Of a DNA stretch of 38,758 nt, positions 15,855 to 23,946 are shown piece after piece (the first letter of the stretch is position 1; the number at the start of each line of letters is the position of its first letter). The position numbers and the translations under genes are program-made. Under the pieces are notes generated by a model that saw only the letters and a list, made by a program, of their open reading frames with translations, was not told the DNA's origin and searched no databases. This stretch comes from Alphaproteobacteria bacterium UBA3002 (GTDB taxonomy: Bacteria; Pseudomonadota; Alphaproteobacteria; Rickettsiales; UBA3002): NCBI GenBank assembly GCA_002346425.1, contig DDZS01000071.1:31404-70161 (forward strand), in the 5' to 3' direction.

Positions 15855-18800
15855 ATGGCATTAACCAGACAACAAGTTGAAGATCGCATCTACGAAATGC
15901 TAATGGAAGACGGGGCATTAATGTTCCAGTCGAGCACGGCAGAGCGGATCACCTTGTTACAAAAAAGTAGCCGTATTCTGGATGAATTAACACCGTCAAG
16001 TGTTGGTATGTTTGGGGCCTTTGTCGACGGGCTCGCCGATCCAATCCGTGTCACTACAGAAGCGGCGGACTTAGCGCTGAATGGCACGCAGCAGGCAGAT
16101 AACCCGAATGAACGCCGTGAGTTGACGGAACGCCAGCAAGCATGGGTGCAATATTGGGACCGTAACGATGCTTCCTTCCAGGAAGCGGTGGGTATGCGCA
16201 ATGAGAATGGCCGCTTAGTTATAGATAATGATAAAATACGTCGTATTGCCAAAGAAGCGTCGGATGCGTGGGAAGCCGAACAAAACCCCTCTGGCTGGCA
16301 GCAGTTCTTAAGCGCGGTGGTAACTTTTTTCACCACATTCGATGTGCAAAAAGCAATGAGCGAATTTAGCAGTTCTTCTAGCATTGTTCAGGGTGCAGCA
16401 GAAGTGCAGAATATTCTTTCCGCTAATGGGATTAACGCAGAAACGGCAGAGCGCATTACTCAATTGAATGACAACGGGGTGCTCAACAAAGATCAATTGC
16501 CTTCTTATTATAGTGAGGCAGATATTACGGGTTCGCAACGCGTCGACATCAACGATTATTATTCAGCGCATGAAGATGTGTATGACAAAAGCTTTAGCCA
16601 TAGCGCAGCCTATTATACCGGTGTTGGCATAACGACAGCAGCGGGTGGTACAGTGGCTTATCGCATTGGATGGCCTGCAGCTAAGCTGGCGGCAGGAACA
16701 ACTAAAGCAAGTATTGCTGCGATAGGTAATGTAGCTAGCGGCGCCATGGATGCCGTGACAAATCCTGTGCAAAATATCCGCCTGGCGCGCATGGATGTGC
16801 GGGCGCGTGCTACTTTAGATAGTGATTTGGCGCTTAAAGTCGATGCATTACGTGCTGAGCGAGTTGCGGCAAAAGAAGCGCTTCACGAGTTACCACGTGC
16901 GGCTAAAATATTTCGTGCTGTAGGTAAGACCTCTGTATACGCAGCAGGCGCTGTTCCATTAATTGGTGGCGGGGTCGCCGCAGCAGAAAGCATGTATTAC
17001 GCAGATCTGGTAATGGAAGCGGAAGATTTGAATGCCGATGAACGGAATCTAATTCTGGGCGCATTATCGGCTCACGCAGCATTGGGATTTGGTGGATTCA
17101 TTAGTGAAGGATTAGATCAGGGATTATTGGAAGCGATTCATAGCAATCCGAAATTAGAACAATATGTCCCGCGTTCGTTGCGGCAAGATGTGTTGGCCAT
17201 CGCTACGGCTTTCCGCGGTAATGCAGCAGATTCTGTTCTGCACGCACGAATGGAAGCCATGCGTGCTGCCGGTCAAAGCTTGTATGAATATCGGGATTAC
17301 ATGCAAAAATTAGAGCCGCCTCAGACTGAAATGGCCGTAAATCAAAAAGATTTTGTGGACCTGATTCCTGGTGTAATGCGCGGTATTGCTCAAGGGCGGA
17401 TTGATGCCAGCCATCCGCATTATCAAATGATGCTGGAAATGATGCAAATGCCGGTTGAAGTAAACGAAGGCTTCTTAGGCTTTGGGGGTTCAACTGAGAA
17501 ACCCGCTGTCGATACGTTCTTTCATGCGGCATTAGCGCCCCAAGGACAAACCGTTGAAGAAAAGCTGGCAGACTTAGGCCGTATCTCTAAAGATTTAGCG
17601 CCAGGATTTAAGTCAGGCTTTAATAGAAATTTGCGTCAAATGGCAGAAGCATATTATCAAAAACACGACGCCGAAGCGACAGCGTATGCCTCTGCAGTCA
17701 CGGCTAAAGAATTATATAATGATTTGCTTCAGCAAGGCCCAATTTATCAACGTCTGCTCAATCATGTGGTGAATCAGGAAACTCCGATCAGCTTGGAGCG
17801 TTTCCACAGCCAAGTTGCAGCGACGCTGGAAGTCATTGAAAAAGATTATCTGCGTGGACCCGTATCACGTCCTGATGAGATATTCCGCGATCCCAATTCT
17901 TTAAATGCGAGCCATTATGGGGGGCTATTAGAAGCAAGCCGCGGGTTGTATCAACGTGCCACACAAGCTGAATGGCAGGCCTATGTGACACAACGTGATC
18001 ATGCCGTCAAAATGGCAGAAGCGATCAATGAGTCTACGGGCGTTTTGCTTGACCGTCACGCTCAGTTGCAGGTCGCCTATTTCCAACATGACCCTGCAGC
18101 ATCTGCGAGTAAAGAGCTCTCTCAAGAGGATAAACGCAACTTAGAATATATGACGTATAACGAATTGCTGACAGTTTTGCAGCATAACGAAGCGGTCAAA
18201 GATTGGTTTGCGCAAAATCCTGATGCAGATCTTCACGTTGCACAAACCTATGTGCAAACACGCGTGGCGCAGGGTAGTGGCAATGAAATTGCCGAGTTTA
18301 ATGACCTAGAAAATGCAATCAATAAGCTCTTTGATTTCCTGCAAAGTCCCAAAGGGCAAGCCGAATTGCAAAAGCATCAAGATGCGGACTTTAAACCAGT
18401 CGCAGAAGACTTCGCTGTGTTGGATGTGTTCCAGCAATACAATATGCAGGCAGAAACGGCGATTGCGCTGCTCTATGCTTTGCCTGATACAGGGGCGCAA
18501 ACTCCGGCTCAGCAAAAAGCGATTTTGGATAAGGCCGCACAATTGCGAGATAAAGCGGATCACCTCTTCCTCGATGGAAATAACAATACGCCTCAAAACG
18601 GCCTGTTAGGGGAGGCGAAACATGCATTCTTTAAAGAACTGGGCGAGTTCGTAAAAGACGCGCAATACATGATTTCTAAGCAAAACGAATTGCAGCGCCC
18701 GCTCCAGGAAGCGGCTGTTCTGGGAACATCTAATGAGCAGTTTGCATCGTTAGACCATGACGCCCTTGCCGGGTTGAATCTGGCTGCGGTGCAGGTGACG

Positions 18801-18959
18801 CGTAGTGCGCGGGGTGGGGTGCCTTTCTCCAATGCATCGATCTCTGGCTCTTTGCCGGGTGTAACGGGCGGTGATGAGCATTCGGGCCGTGTGACGCCGC
18901 AACTGACGCGTACGGCAGCGGTGAATACGGGCATCGAAGAACTGCTGCAACGTAGCTAA
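15855..18959 (+). CDS. Large cysteine-free orphan protein (1034 aa) under a Pho-box promoter
   Basis: I do not recognise this protein. It has 1034 residues and, on reading through, not one cysteine. There is no N-terminal signal peptide. It is mostly polar and helical-looking. Glycine/alanine-rich hydrophobic stretches at about 253-300, 361-382 and 398-418 could be membrane-active hairpins. A Ser-run (FSSSSSIVQ) lies near 171 and an EF-hand-like NDNGVLNKDQL near 205. The C-terminus (about 975-1025) is Gly/Ser/Thr-rich and disordered-looking. Codons are more AT-rich than in the neighbouring housekeeping genes, which hints at accessory status. AGGAGA precedes the ATG by 10 nt. Cysteine-free giant proteins are often exported, so a secreted or effector protein induced by phosphate limitation is possible. 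That is inference. Confidence 0.85.
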   Translation: MALTRQQVEDRIYEMLMEDGALMFQSSTAERITLLQKSSRILDELTPSSVGMFGAFVDGLADPIRVTTEAADLALNGTQQADNPNERRELTERQQAWVQYWDRNDASFQEAVGMRNENGRLVIDNDKIRRIAKEASDAWEAEQNPSGWQQFLSAVVTFFTTFDVQKAMSEFSSSSSIVQGAAEVQNILSANGINAETAERITQLNDNGVLNKDQLPSYYSEADITGSQRVDINDYYSAHEDVYDKSFSHSAAYYTGVGITTAAGGTVAYRIGWPAAKLAAGTTKASIAAIGNVASGAMDAVTNPVQNIRLARMDVRARATLDSDLALKVDALRAERVAAKEALHELPRAAKIFRAVGKTSVYAAGAVPLIGGGVAAAESMYYADLVMEAEDLNADERNLILGALSAHAALGFGGFISEGLDQGLLEAIHSNPKLEQYVPRSLRQDVLAIATAFRGNAADSVLHARMEAMRAAGQSLYEYRDYMQKLEPPQTEMAVNQKDFVDLIPGVMRGIAQGRIDASHPHYQMMLEMMQMPVEVNEGFLGFGGSTEKPAVDTFFHAALAPQGQTVEEKLADLGRISKDLAPGFKSGFNRNLRQMAEAYYQKHDAEATAYASAVTAKELYNDLLQQGPIYQRLLNHVVNQETPISLERFHSQVAATLEVIEKDYLRGPVSRPDEIFRDPNSLNASHYGGLLEASRGLYQRATQAEWQAYVTQRDHAVKMAEAINESTGVLLDRHAQLQVAYFQHDPAASASKELSQEDKRNLEYMTYNELLTVLQHNEAVKDWFAQNPDADLHVAQTYVQTRVAQGSGNEIAEFNDLENAINKLFDFLQSPKGQAELQKHQDADFKPVAEDFAVLDVFQQYNMQAETAIALLYALPDTGAQTPAQQKAILDKAAQLRDKADHLFLDGNNNTPQNGLLGEAKHAFFKELGEFVKDAQYMISKQNELQRPLQEAAVLGTSNEQFASLDHDALAGLNLAAVQVTRSARGGVPFSNASISGSLPGVTGGDEHSGRVTPQLTRTAAVNTGIEELLQRS

Positions 18960-18982
18960 AACATCCCCAATCTCTGACTCTT

Positions 18983-19020
18983 CGCTAGCGCATAGGCGGG
19001 TTTGTGCCTATGGTATAGCG
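18983..19020 (+). other. Extended hairpin in the thyX leader
   Basis: CATAGGC (18991-18997) pairs perfectly with GCCTATG (19006-19012) across an 8-nt loop. Outside a 3x3 internal loop, CGCTA (18983-18987) pairs with TAGCG (19016-19020). No T-run follows, so this is not a standard terminator. It lies 23 bp before thyX and 23 bp after the orphan gene's stop. It could be a Rho-type end structure or a leader element. Confidence 0.5.
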
Positions 19021-19043
19021 GTAAGAATAGAGGAAGCCCGATC

Positions 19044-19985
19044 ATGCCATTGAATGCCGAACAACAGGCGGAAGTTGCCGCCGCGAAATCCGATTTACAA
19101 CAGACCTATCGCCCGGTGTCGCCGGAATTGGAAGCCGTGCTGTATGAGCCGCTGCCCGTGTTGGATCATGGGTTTGTGCGGGTGATCGATTATATGGGTG
19201 ACGACGCGGCTATTGTGCAGGCGGCGCGGGTTTCTTACGGAAGAGGCACCAAGAAAGTCAGCGAAGATCGCGGGCTGATTCGTTATTTGATGCGCCATTG
19301 GCATTCAACGCCATTTGAAATGTGTGAGATCAAATTTCACGTCAAACTGCCCATGTTTGTGGCGCGGCAATGGATTCGCCATCGTACCGCCAATGTGAAC
19401 GAATACTCGGCCCGTTATTCGATTTTGGATAAAGAATTCTACGTGCCGCAAATGGCGCAACTAGCTCCGCAATCGGCGGCGAATCATCAAGGCCGCGCCG
19501 AAGGTGACACGTTGTCGGAACTGGAAGCTGCGCGGGTGTTAGAGATTCTGAAAAATGATTCGGAGCAATGTTACGGGCATTATGAAGAGCTGATGAATTG
19601 CGACGCGCAGGGCAATGTGCTGGACGAGAACAAAACTGGCATCGCGCGTGAACTGGCACGCATGAATCTGACGATGAATTACTACACGCAATGGTATTGG
19701 AAAATCGACCTGCATAACCTGTTCCACTTCCTGATGCTACGCGCGGATTCCCATGCGCAATATGAAATTCGCGCCTATGCGGATGTGATGTTGGATGTGG
19801 TGAAAAAATGGGTGCCGCATGCCGCGGAAGCGTTCGAGGAATATCGCATGCAAGGCGCGCATCTGTCAGGCACGGGCGTCGATGTTGTCAAACGCATGCT
19901 AGCGGGCGAAGACGTGACGCAGGAAAACTCTGGCCTGACCAAGCGCGAATGGGGCGAATTAATGGCAACACTCGGCAAGGCGTGA
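19044..19985 (+). CDS. thyX: Flavin-dependent thymidylate synthase ThyX
   Basis: ThyX makes dTMP from dUMP using methylene-tetrahydrofolate and FAD/NADPH. The 313-residue protein carries the ThyX signature RHRTANVNEYS, i.e. RHRx7S with R112-R114 and S122. It also has PFEMCEIKFHVKLPMFVARQ upstream (FAD/dUMP-binding region) and the C-terminal ADSHAQYEIRAYADVM. It is longer than the roughly 220-residue bacterial minimum but typical for alphaproteobacterial ThyX. The start at 19044 (MPLNAEQQ) has GAGG about 9 nt upstream; a longer reading from 19002 begins on a non-ATG codon inside the hairpin region. Its TGA overlaps the GTG start of the GNAT gene. No thyA is seen here. Confidence 0.95.
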   Translation: MPLNAEQQAEVAAAKSDLQQTYRPVSPELEAVLYEPLPVLDHGFVRVIDYMGDDAAIVQAARVSYGRGTKKVSEDRGLIRYLMRHWHSTPFEMCEIKFHVKLPMFVARQWIRHRTANVNEYSARYSILDKEFYVPQMAQLAPQSAANHQGRAEGDTLSELEAARVLEILKNDSEQCYGHYEELMNCDAQGNVLDENKTGIARELARMNLTMNYYTQWYWKIDLHNLFHFLMLRADSHAQYEIRAYADVMLDVVKKWVPHAAEAFEEYRMQGAHLSGTGVDVVKRMLAGEDVTQENSGLTKREWGELMATLGKA

Positions 19986-20497
19986 CGCCACCGCTTTTGC
20001 GGAAGGCGCGCATATCAGATGCGCCAGCGCTGGCGGCATTCGCGCAGCGGGTGTTCGCCGAAACCTTTCATTACGTTTCGTATAGCGCCGAAGATTTGCA
20101 GCAGTATTTCCAGACGCTTTTAAGTGCCGATTATTTTCGGGCCGCTGCGCGCGACGGAGGGCTGTGGCTAGCGGAAACGGCTGAAAATACCATCGCGGGC
20201 TATGCGCAGGTGCGCGCGTTGAGCTTGCCGATCGAACATCCATCAGCCCACAATATCGAGCTCACCCGATTATATCTGGACGCTCCCTGGCAAGGCACCG
20301 GACTGGCGGACCGGCTGATGCAACAGGCCTTGGAGCCATATCCCAATCATGCAGTCTATTTAACGGTTTATTCCGAAAATCCGCGCGGCCTACGTTTTTA
20401 CGAAAAGCGCGGCTTTAAGATAATCGGCGAGTATACCTATTATGTGGGCAGCCATGCCGATGCAGAATGGATAATGTGCCGGCACCCGCAAAATTGA
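19982..20497 (+). CDS. GNAT-family N-acetyltransferase
   Basis: This 171-residue acetyltransferase has an unknown acceptor. The fold is recognisable: LLRKARISDAPALAAFAQRVF at the start, IAGYAQVRAL (beta strand 3-4), LTRLYLDAPWQGTGLADRLMQQAL containing the acetyl-CoA loop Q/RxxGxG/A (QGTGLA), and YSENPRGLRFYEKRGFKIIGEY near the end. All core motifs are present. The GTG start (19982-19984) overlaps the thyX stop as GTGA, so translation is probably coupled; a much longer in-frame reading lies inside thyX and is rejected. A 35-bp gap with a -10-like element separates it from the next gene. Confidence 0.88.
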   Translation: MTPPLLRKARISDAPALAAFAQRVFAETFHYVSYSAEDLQQYFQTLLSADYFRAAARDGGLWLAETAENTIAGYAQVRALSLPIEHPSAHNIELTRLYLDAPWQGTGLADRLMQQALEPYPNHAVYLTVYSENPRGLRFYEKRGFKIIGEYTYYVGSHADAEWIMCRHPQN

Positions 20498-20521
20498 TAT
20501 AATAGAAAACGCAATTTCTGT

Positions 20522-20527
20522 TATACT
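20522..20527 (+). promoter_or_regulatory. -10 element 5 nt before an ATG (candidate leaderless start)
   Basis: TATACT at 20522-20527 is followed by 5 nt and then ATG at 20533. No Shine-Dalgarno exists in the interval. Transcription starting about 6-7 nt downstream would begin on or next to the A of ATG. No good -35 at 17 bp is visible; TTGATA at 20494 is 22 bp away. A second TATAAT at 20498-20503 is also present. Confidence 0.4.
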
Positions 20528-20532
20528 ACAGA

Positions 20533-21117
20533 ATGGCGCGCACTCCTCTCGATCCCGTGAACAATCCTGCCTATTACGAGGTCATTGATGAACTCTATAC
20601 GCGCATTCATGCCGATTATCCGGACACCGTTTATTTCAAACCCGGCATTGTAGTCGATTCAGAGCTAAAAGGAATCAATGCGCGTTACGATTTCAAAGAG
20701 AACGTTTTTGTCGTAAGCCCGGATACAGTTGATGCTGATAAGCTCACAGCTGAGCAATTCAGCGGTGTGATCGAGCATGAATGGGGGCATTTTGTCAAAA
20801 GCAAGCTAGAGCCACCATCGCTTGTTGACGTTGCGCTTCACTGGGCAGGCATTGATCGCACCCCAGCCAAGGCAGAAGAATGCGAGGTGGATTATTTTGC
20901 GGCCAAATATGTTGGCGCGGATACGATGATCGGACTTTTAGAGGCGACAAACACCGAATCCGGCAATGCGCATCCCGCCGAAGCGGAACGCATTGCGATG
21001 CTGAAAACCACACAGAGTTATACGCAGCCGATCACCGAAATCGCGTTCGACGCTCAGTGTGAGATTGTCGACATTTCTCCCACCGCTTCAGGCTCACCCA
21101 CGCAACGCGGGAAGTAA
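20533..21117 (+). CDS. Small soluble M48-like zinc metallopeptidase (putative gluzincin)
   Basis: This 194-residue protein is not assigned to a named family. Residues 80-90 read IEHEWGHFVKS, giving the HExxH zinc motif (H82, E83, H86). About 30 residues later EECEVDYFAAKYVG supplies a glutamate and an ExxxD...A pattern (E116, D120) like the third ligand of M48 peptidases (ExEADxxA). Unlike HtpX or Oma1 there are no membrane segments or signal peptide, so a cytoplasmic minimal gluzincin is suggested. The start lacks a ribosome binding site and sits 5 nt after a -10-like TATACT. The 3' end overlaps the convergent mrp gene by 24 bp. Peptidase activity is inferred from motif spacing only. Confidence 0.72.
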   Translation: MARTPLDPVNNPAYYEVIDELYTRIHADYPDTVYFKPGIVVDSELKGINARYDFKENVFVVSPDTVDADKLTAEQFSGVIEHEWGHFVKSKLEPPSLVDVALHWAGIDRTPAKAEECEVDYFAAKYVGADTMIGLLEATNTESGNAHPAEAERIAMLKTTQSYTQPITEIAFDAQCEIVDISPTASGSPTQRGK

Positions 21118-21858
21118 CGCTTCAAAAGGCGCGAGATTGGGCGGCTGTTTGCCTTCATCCATCGCCTCGCGCAATTCGCTATCCAATGGCAGCTGCGCTA
21201 ATAATGGCACGTGCGCTTTCTCGGCGAGTTGCTGACCGCCGCCTGCGCCAAAGGGCTGGAGTGATCCGCCATCGGGTAGGGCAAGAATGCTCATATTCTC
21301 GATGATGCCTAATAGCGGGATGTTCGCTTTTAAAAATAACTGCGCGGCTTTTTCAGCATCGATAACAGCAATAGGCTGCGGTGTCGTGACCACGAAGGCG
21401 CCATCAATCGGCGCTTGCTGTAACAGGGTCAGGTGAATGTCGCCCGTCCCAGGGGGTAGGTCGATCAACAGAACGTCCAGCGGTGCATCTTGCGTGCCCC
21501 AGCGTACATGGCGCAGCATCTGCACCAGCGCTTTCGTCACCATCGGTCCGCGCCAGATGGCGGCCTTGCCGGGGGCGAGATGCGCCATCGACATAGTGGC
21601 AATACCATGACCCATGATAGGCAGCATCTGCTCCTCTTTCACTTCTGGCTGGCCGACCGTTGCGATCCCAAGCATCTGCGGAATTGAGGGGCCATGCACA
21701 TCCGCATCCAAAATGCCGACGCGCTTGCCATCTGCGACTAGCGCATGCGCCAGACAGCTGGTGACGGTGGATTTGCCGACGCCGCCTTTGCCGGAGCCGA
21801 TTGCGATAATCTTGTCAACATAGGGTAACGGGTCGTGGTTGATTGATGGTGCTTTCAT
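21094..21858 (-). CDS. Mrp/NBP35-type P-loop ATPase lacking the CxxC motif
   Basis: Mrp (ApbC) proteins carry and transfer Fe-S clusters with an ATP-driven deviant Walker A site. This 254-residue copy has IGSGKGGVGKST (20-31), LDADVHGPS (switch I), and LLIDLPPGTGDIHLTL (switch II), all typical. Two usual elements are absent. There is no N-terminal MIP18/DUF59 domain. The usual ENMxxxxCPxC segment reads ENMSILALPDGG (about 187-198), so both cluster-binding cysteines are gone. The start at 21858 (MKAPSINHD) is directly upstream of the P-loop domain; a longer ORF to 22167 is antisense to hflK and is rejected. It is divergent from hflK with 64 bp between starts and overlaps the gluzincin gene at the 3' end. 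Confidence 0.88.
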   Translation of the reverse strand: MKAPSINHDPLPYVDKIIAIGSGKGGVGKSTVTSCLAHALVADGKRVGILDADVHGPSIPQMLGIATVGQPEVKEEQMLPIMGHGIATMSMAHLAPGKAAIWRGPMVTKALVQMLRHVRWGTQDAPLDVLLIDLPPGTGDIHLTLLQQAPIDGAFVVTTPQPIAVIDAEKAAQLFLKANIPLLGIIENMSILALPDGGSLQPFGAGGGQQLAEKAHVPLLAQLPLDSELREAMDEGKQPPNLAPFEALLPALRG

Positions 21859-21866
21859 AGGGAACG

Positions 21867-21893
21867 CTTGAAGCCTCTGAGTTTCGCTATATA
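21867..21893 (+). promoter_or_regulatory. RpoH-type heat-shock promoter of hflK-hflC-degP
   Basis: CTTGAA (21867-21872) and CTATATAT (21887-21894) have 14 bp between them (16 bp between CTTG and CTATAT). This fits the alphaproteobacterial RpoH pattern CTTG-N16/17-CYTATNT. The start would be near 21900, just upstream of GGAGG (21910-21914) and the hflK ATG at 21923. Membrane proteolysis and DegP genes are classic heat- or envelope-stress targets, which fits. Confidence 0.68.
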
Positions 21894-21922
21894 TTACATG
21901 GCAAAGCATGGAGGACAAGCCT

Positions 21923-23032
21923 ATGGCACAAAAAGGCCCGTGGGGTAATACACCCAGTGGCGGCGGAGGCGGCAATGGACGCCGTCCGGAACGTAACAAA
22001 GAATTCGACGATCTCTTGCGCAAAAGCCAAGATTCGTTTCGTGGTATGTTTGGCGATGGCGGGCGGCGACGCACCGGCGGCGGCGATCCGAACAGTGGTA
22101 AAATCATCGGTTTGGTGGTCGTAGCGCTTGTGGTCTTATGGCTGGGTTCCGGCCTGTACCGCGTCAATCCGGATGAGTTGGGCGTGGTTTTACGCTTCGG
22201 AGAATATCATCGCACTACAGGGCCGGGTCTGAATTACCATCTGCCCTATCCGGTGGAAACGGTCATGATTCCATCCGTCACTTCCGTCAATAAAGTCGAA
22301 GTCGGGTCTCGCACAGGCGGTGGCCGTACCAGCGCTACAAGCAAAGAAAGCCTGATGCTGACGGGCGACCGCAACATTGTCGACATTGATTTCGAAGTGC
22401 AATGGAAGATCGATTCTACCGTGCCGCAGAATTTCTTGTTCAATGTGCGCGATCCAGAAGGAACGATCAAACCGGTCGCGGAAAGCGCGATGCGTGAAGT
22501 GATTGGCCAGAACAAACTGGGCGATGTGCTGACAACCGCGCAATCAGAAATTGCCGAAGATACCCGTGAATTGATGCAGGATATGCTCGATGAATATGGT
22601 GCTGGCGTCGAAATTATCGCCGTCAACCTGTCGCGTCCGGATGTGCCGCAACCGGTCATTGACGAGTTTCAGGATGTCAAACGTGCCGAGCAGGATCGCG
22701 AAACGGCTGAATCTGTTGCTGAAGGGTATCGTAACCAGATTATTCCGCGGGCCAAAGGGGAAGCGGTGAAAATGGTGCAGGATGCTGAAGCGTATAAGGC
22801 ACGCGTTACCGCAGAAGCGGAAGGTGACGCTGCGCGTTTCGTGTCGGTCTACACTGAATATAAACAAGCGGAAGACGTAACCCGCAAACGTATTTATTTG
22901 GAAACCATGGAAGAGCTGATGTCGGGCATGAATAAAATCGTCATCGATCAGTCGGGCGGTGGTACTCAGGGCGTATTGCCGTATTTGCCGCTGAACGAAT
23001 TGCGCAGCACGAAAGGAGCGAGCAATGAGTAA
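21923..23032 (+). CDS. hflK: Membrane protease modulator HflK
   Basis: HflK is a SPFH/prohibitin-family protein that, with HflC, forms a large inner-membrane cage around FtsH and modulates its proteolysis. The 369-residue product starts with a Gly-rich cytoplasmic tail (GPWGNTPSGGGGGNGRR). One TM helix (about 60-77) follows, then the SPFH domain with NPDELGVVLRFGEY and GPGLNYHLPYPVE, and then a long helical region (about 255-310). I chose the ATG at 21923 (MAQKGPWG) because GGAGG lies 8 nt upstream; an ATG at 21908 has none. Its last 8 bases overlap hflC (ATGAGTAA), so the two are translated together. A heat-shock-type promoter lies directly upstream. Confidence 0.96.
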   Translation: MAQKGPWGNTPSGGGGGNGRRPERNKEFDDLLRKSQDSFRGMFGDGGRRRTGGGDPNSGKIIGLVVVALVVLWLGSGLYRVNPDELGVVLRFGEYHRTTGPGLNYHLPYPVETVMIPSVTSVNKVEVGSRTGGGRTSATSKESLMLTGDRNIVDIDFEVQWKIDSTVPQNFLFNVRDPEGTIKPVAESAMREVIGQNKLGDVLTTAQSEIAEDTRELMQDMLDEYGAGVEIIAVNLSRPDVPQPVIDEFQDVKRAEQDRETAESVAEGYRNQIIPRAKGEAVKMVQDAEAYKARVTAEAEGDAARFVSVYTEYKQAEDVTRKRIYLETMEELMSGMNKIVIDQSGGGTQGVLPYLPLNELRSTKGASNE

Positions 23033-23945
23033 ATTAACCTTAGCCGCAATCGTGTTGGCTGTGGTGCTGATCGTGGTGTATCAATCAGCATTTATCGTGA
23101 ATCAGGTGCAGCAGGCACTGGTGGTGCGCTTCGGTGAAATTCAGCGCGTGGTCGATGAGCCGGGGCTAAACTTCAAAGTACCCTTCGTGGATACGGTGGT
23201 CTATTTCGACAATCGCTTGCTAGAGTTCAATGCACCGCAGCAGGAATTCATCACCAAAGACCGGAAAGCCGATGTGGAAGAACGCGTCGTGATCGATGCA
23301 TTTGTACGCTATAAAATCGTCAACCCAGTCAAGTTTTACCAAGCCGTGCGTAATGAAGCCAATCTGGAAGCGCGTTTGTCGTCCATTGTCATCGCCAATA
23401 TGCGTAAAATTATCGCGAGTAATTCGTTGAGTGATTTGCTGTCGGAAAAACGTACTGACATTATGAATCAGATCGAACGCGCGGTGAATAAGCAAGCCAC
23501 GTCGGAAACCGCTGAGCAATTTGCGCAAGTGGAAGAAGGCAGCCGTCGTCAGCGGCAGGGATTTGGTATCGAAGTGGTCGATGTGCGCATCATGCGGGCC
23601 GATCTGCCGGATGACATTTCGCAAGCCACCTTTGAGCGGATGCGCAAAGACTTTACCAAAGAAGCGCAAAAATTCCGCGCCGAAGGGGAAGAGAAAGCCA
23701 AAGAAATTCGTGCGATTGCCGAGCGTGAACAAACCGAGATTATTGCGGAAGCGCAGAAAAATTCGGAAATCATTCGCGGTCAAGGCGATGCGGTGGCAAC
23801 GAAAACCTATGCCGACGCGTTTAATCAGGATCGCGAATTCTTTAATTTCTACCGCTCGATGCAAGCCTATCGCAAGGCCTTGAAAAAAGACGATACGACC
23901 ATGATCTTATCGCCAGAGAGCGAATTCTTACAGGAGTTGAACTAG
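23025..23945 (+). CDS. hflC: Membrane protease modulator HflC
   Basis: HflC is the partner of HflK in the periplasm-facing SPFH complex that controls FtsH. The 306-residue protein has a single N-terminal TM (3-19, LTLAAIVLAVVLIVVYQ). An SPFH domain opens with VQQALVVRFGEIQRV, and SLSDLLSEKRTDIM and FGIEVVDVRIMRADLP follow. A charged coiled-coil segment rich in Glu, Lys and Ala (about 205-250) comes next. The ATG lies inside the end of hflK, with AAAGGAG 6-7 nt upstream. One base separates its stop from the degP start. Confidence 0.96.
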   Translation: MSKLTLAAIVLAVVLIVVYQSAFIVNQVQQALVVRFGEIQRVVDEPGLNFKVPFVDTVVYFDNRLLEFNAPQQEFITKDRKADVEERVVIDAFVRYKIVNPVKFYQAVRNEANLEARLSSIVIANMRKIIASNSLSDLLSEKRTDIMNQIERAVNKQATSETAEQFAQVEEGSRRQRQGFGIEVVDVRIMRADLPDDISQATFERMRKDFTKEAQKFRAEGEEKAKEIRAIAEREQTEIIAEAQKNSEIIRGQGDAVATKTYADAFNQDREFFNFYRSMQAYRKALKKDDTTMILSPESEFLQELN

Positions 23946-23946
23946 C

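Noticed and set aside
21859..22167. N-terminal extension of mrp into hflK
   Set aside because: Pro/Arg-rich translation of antisense hflK; it does not resemble a MIP18 domain.
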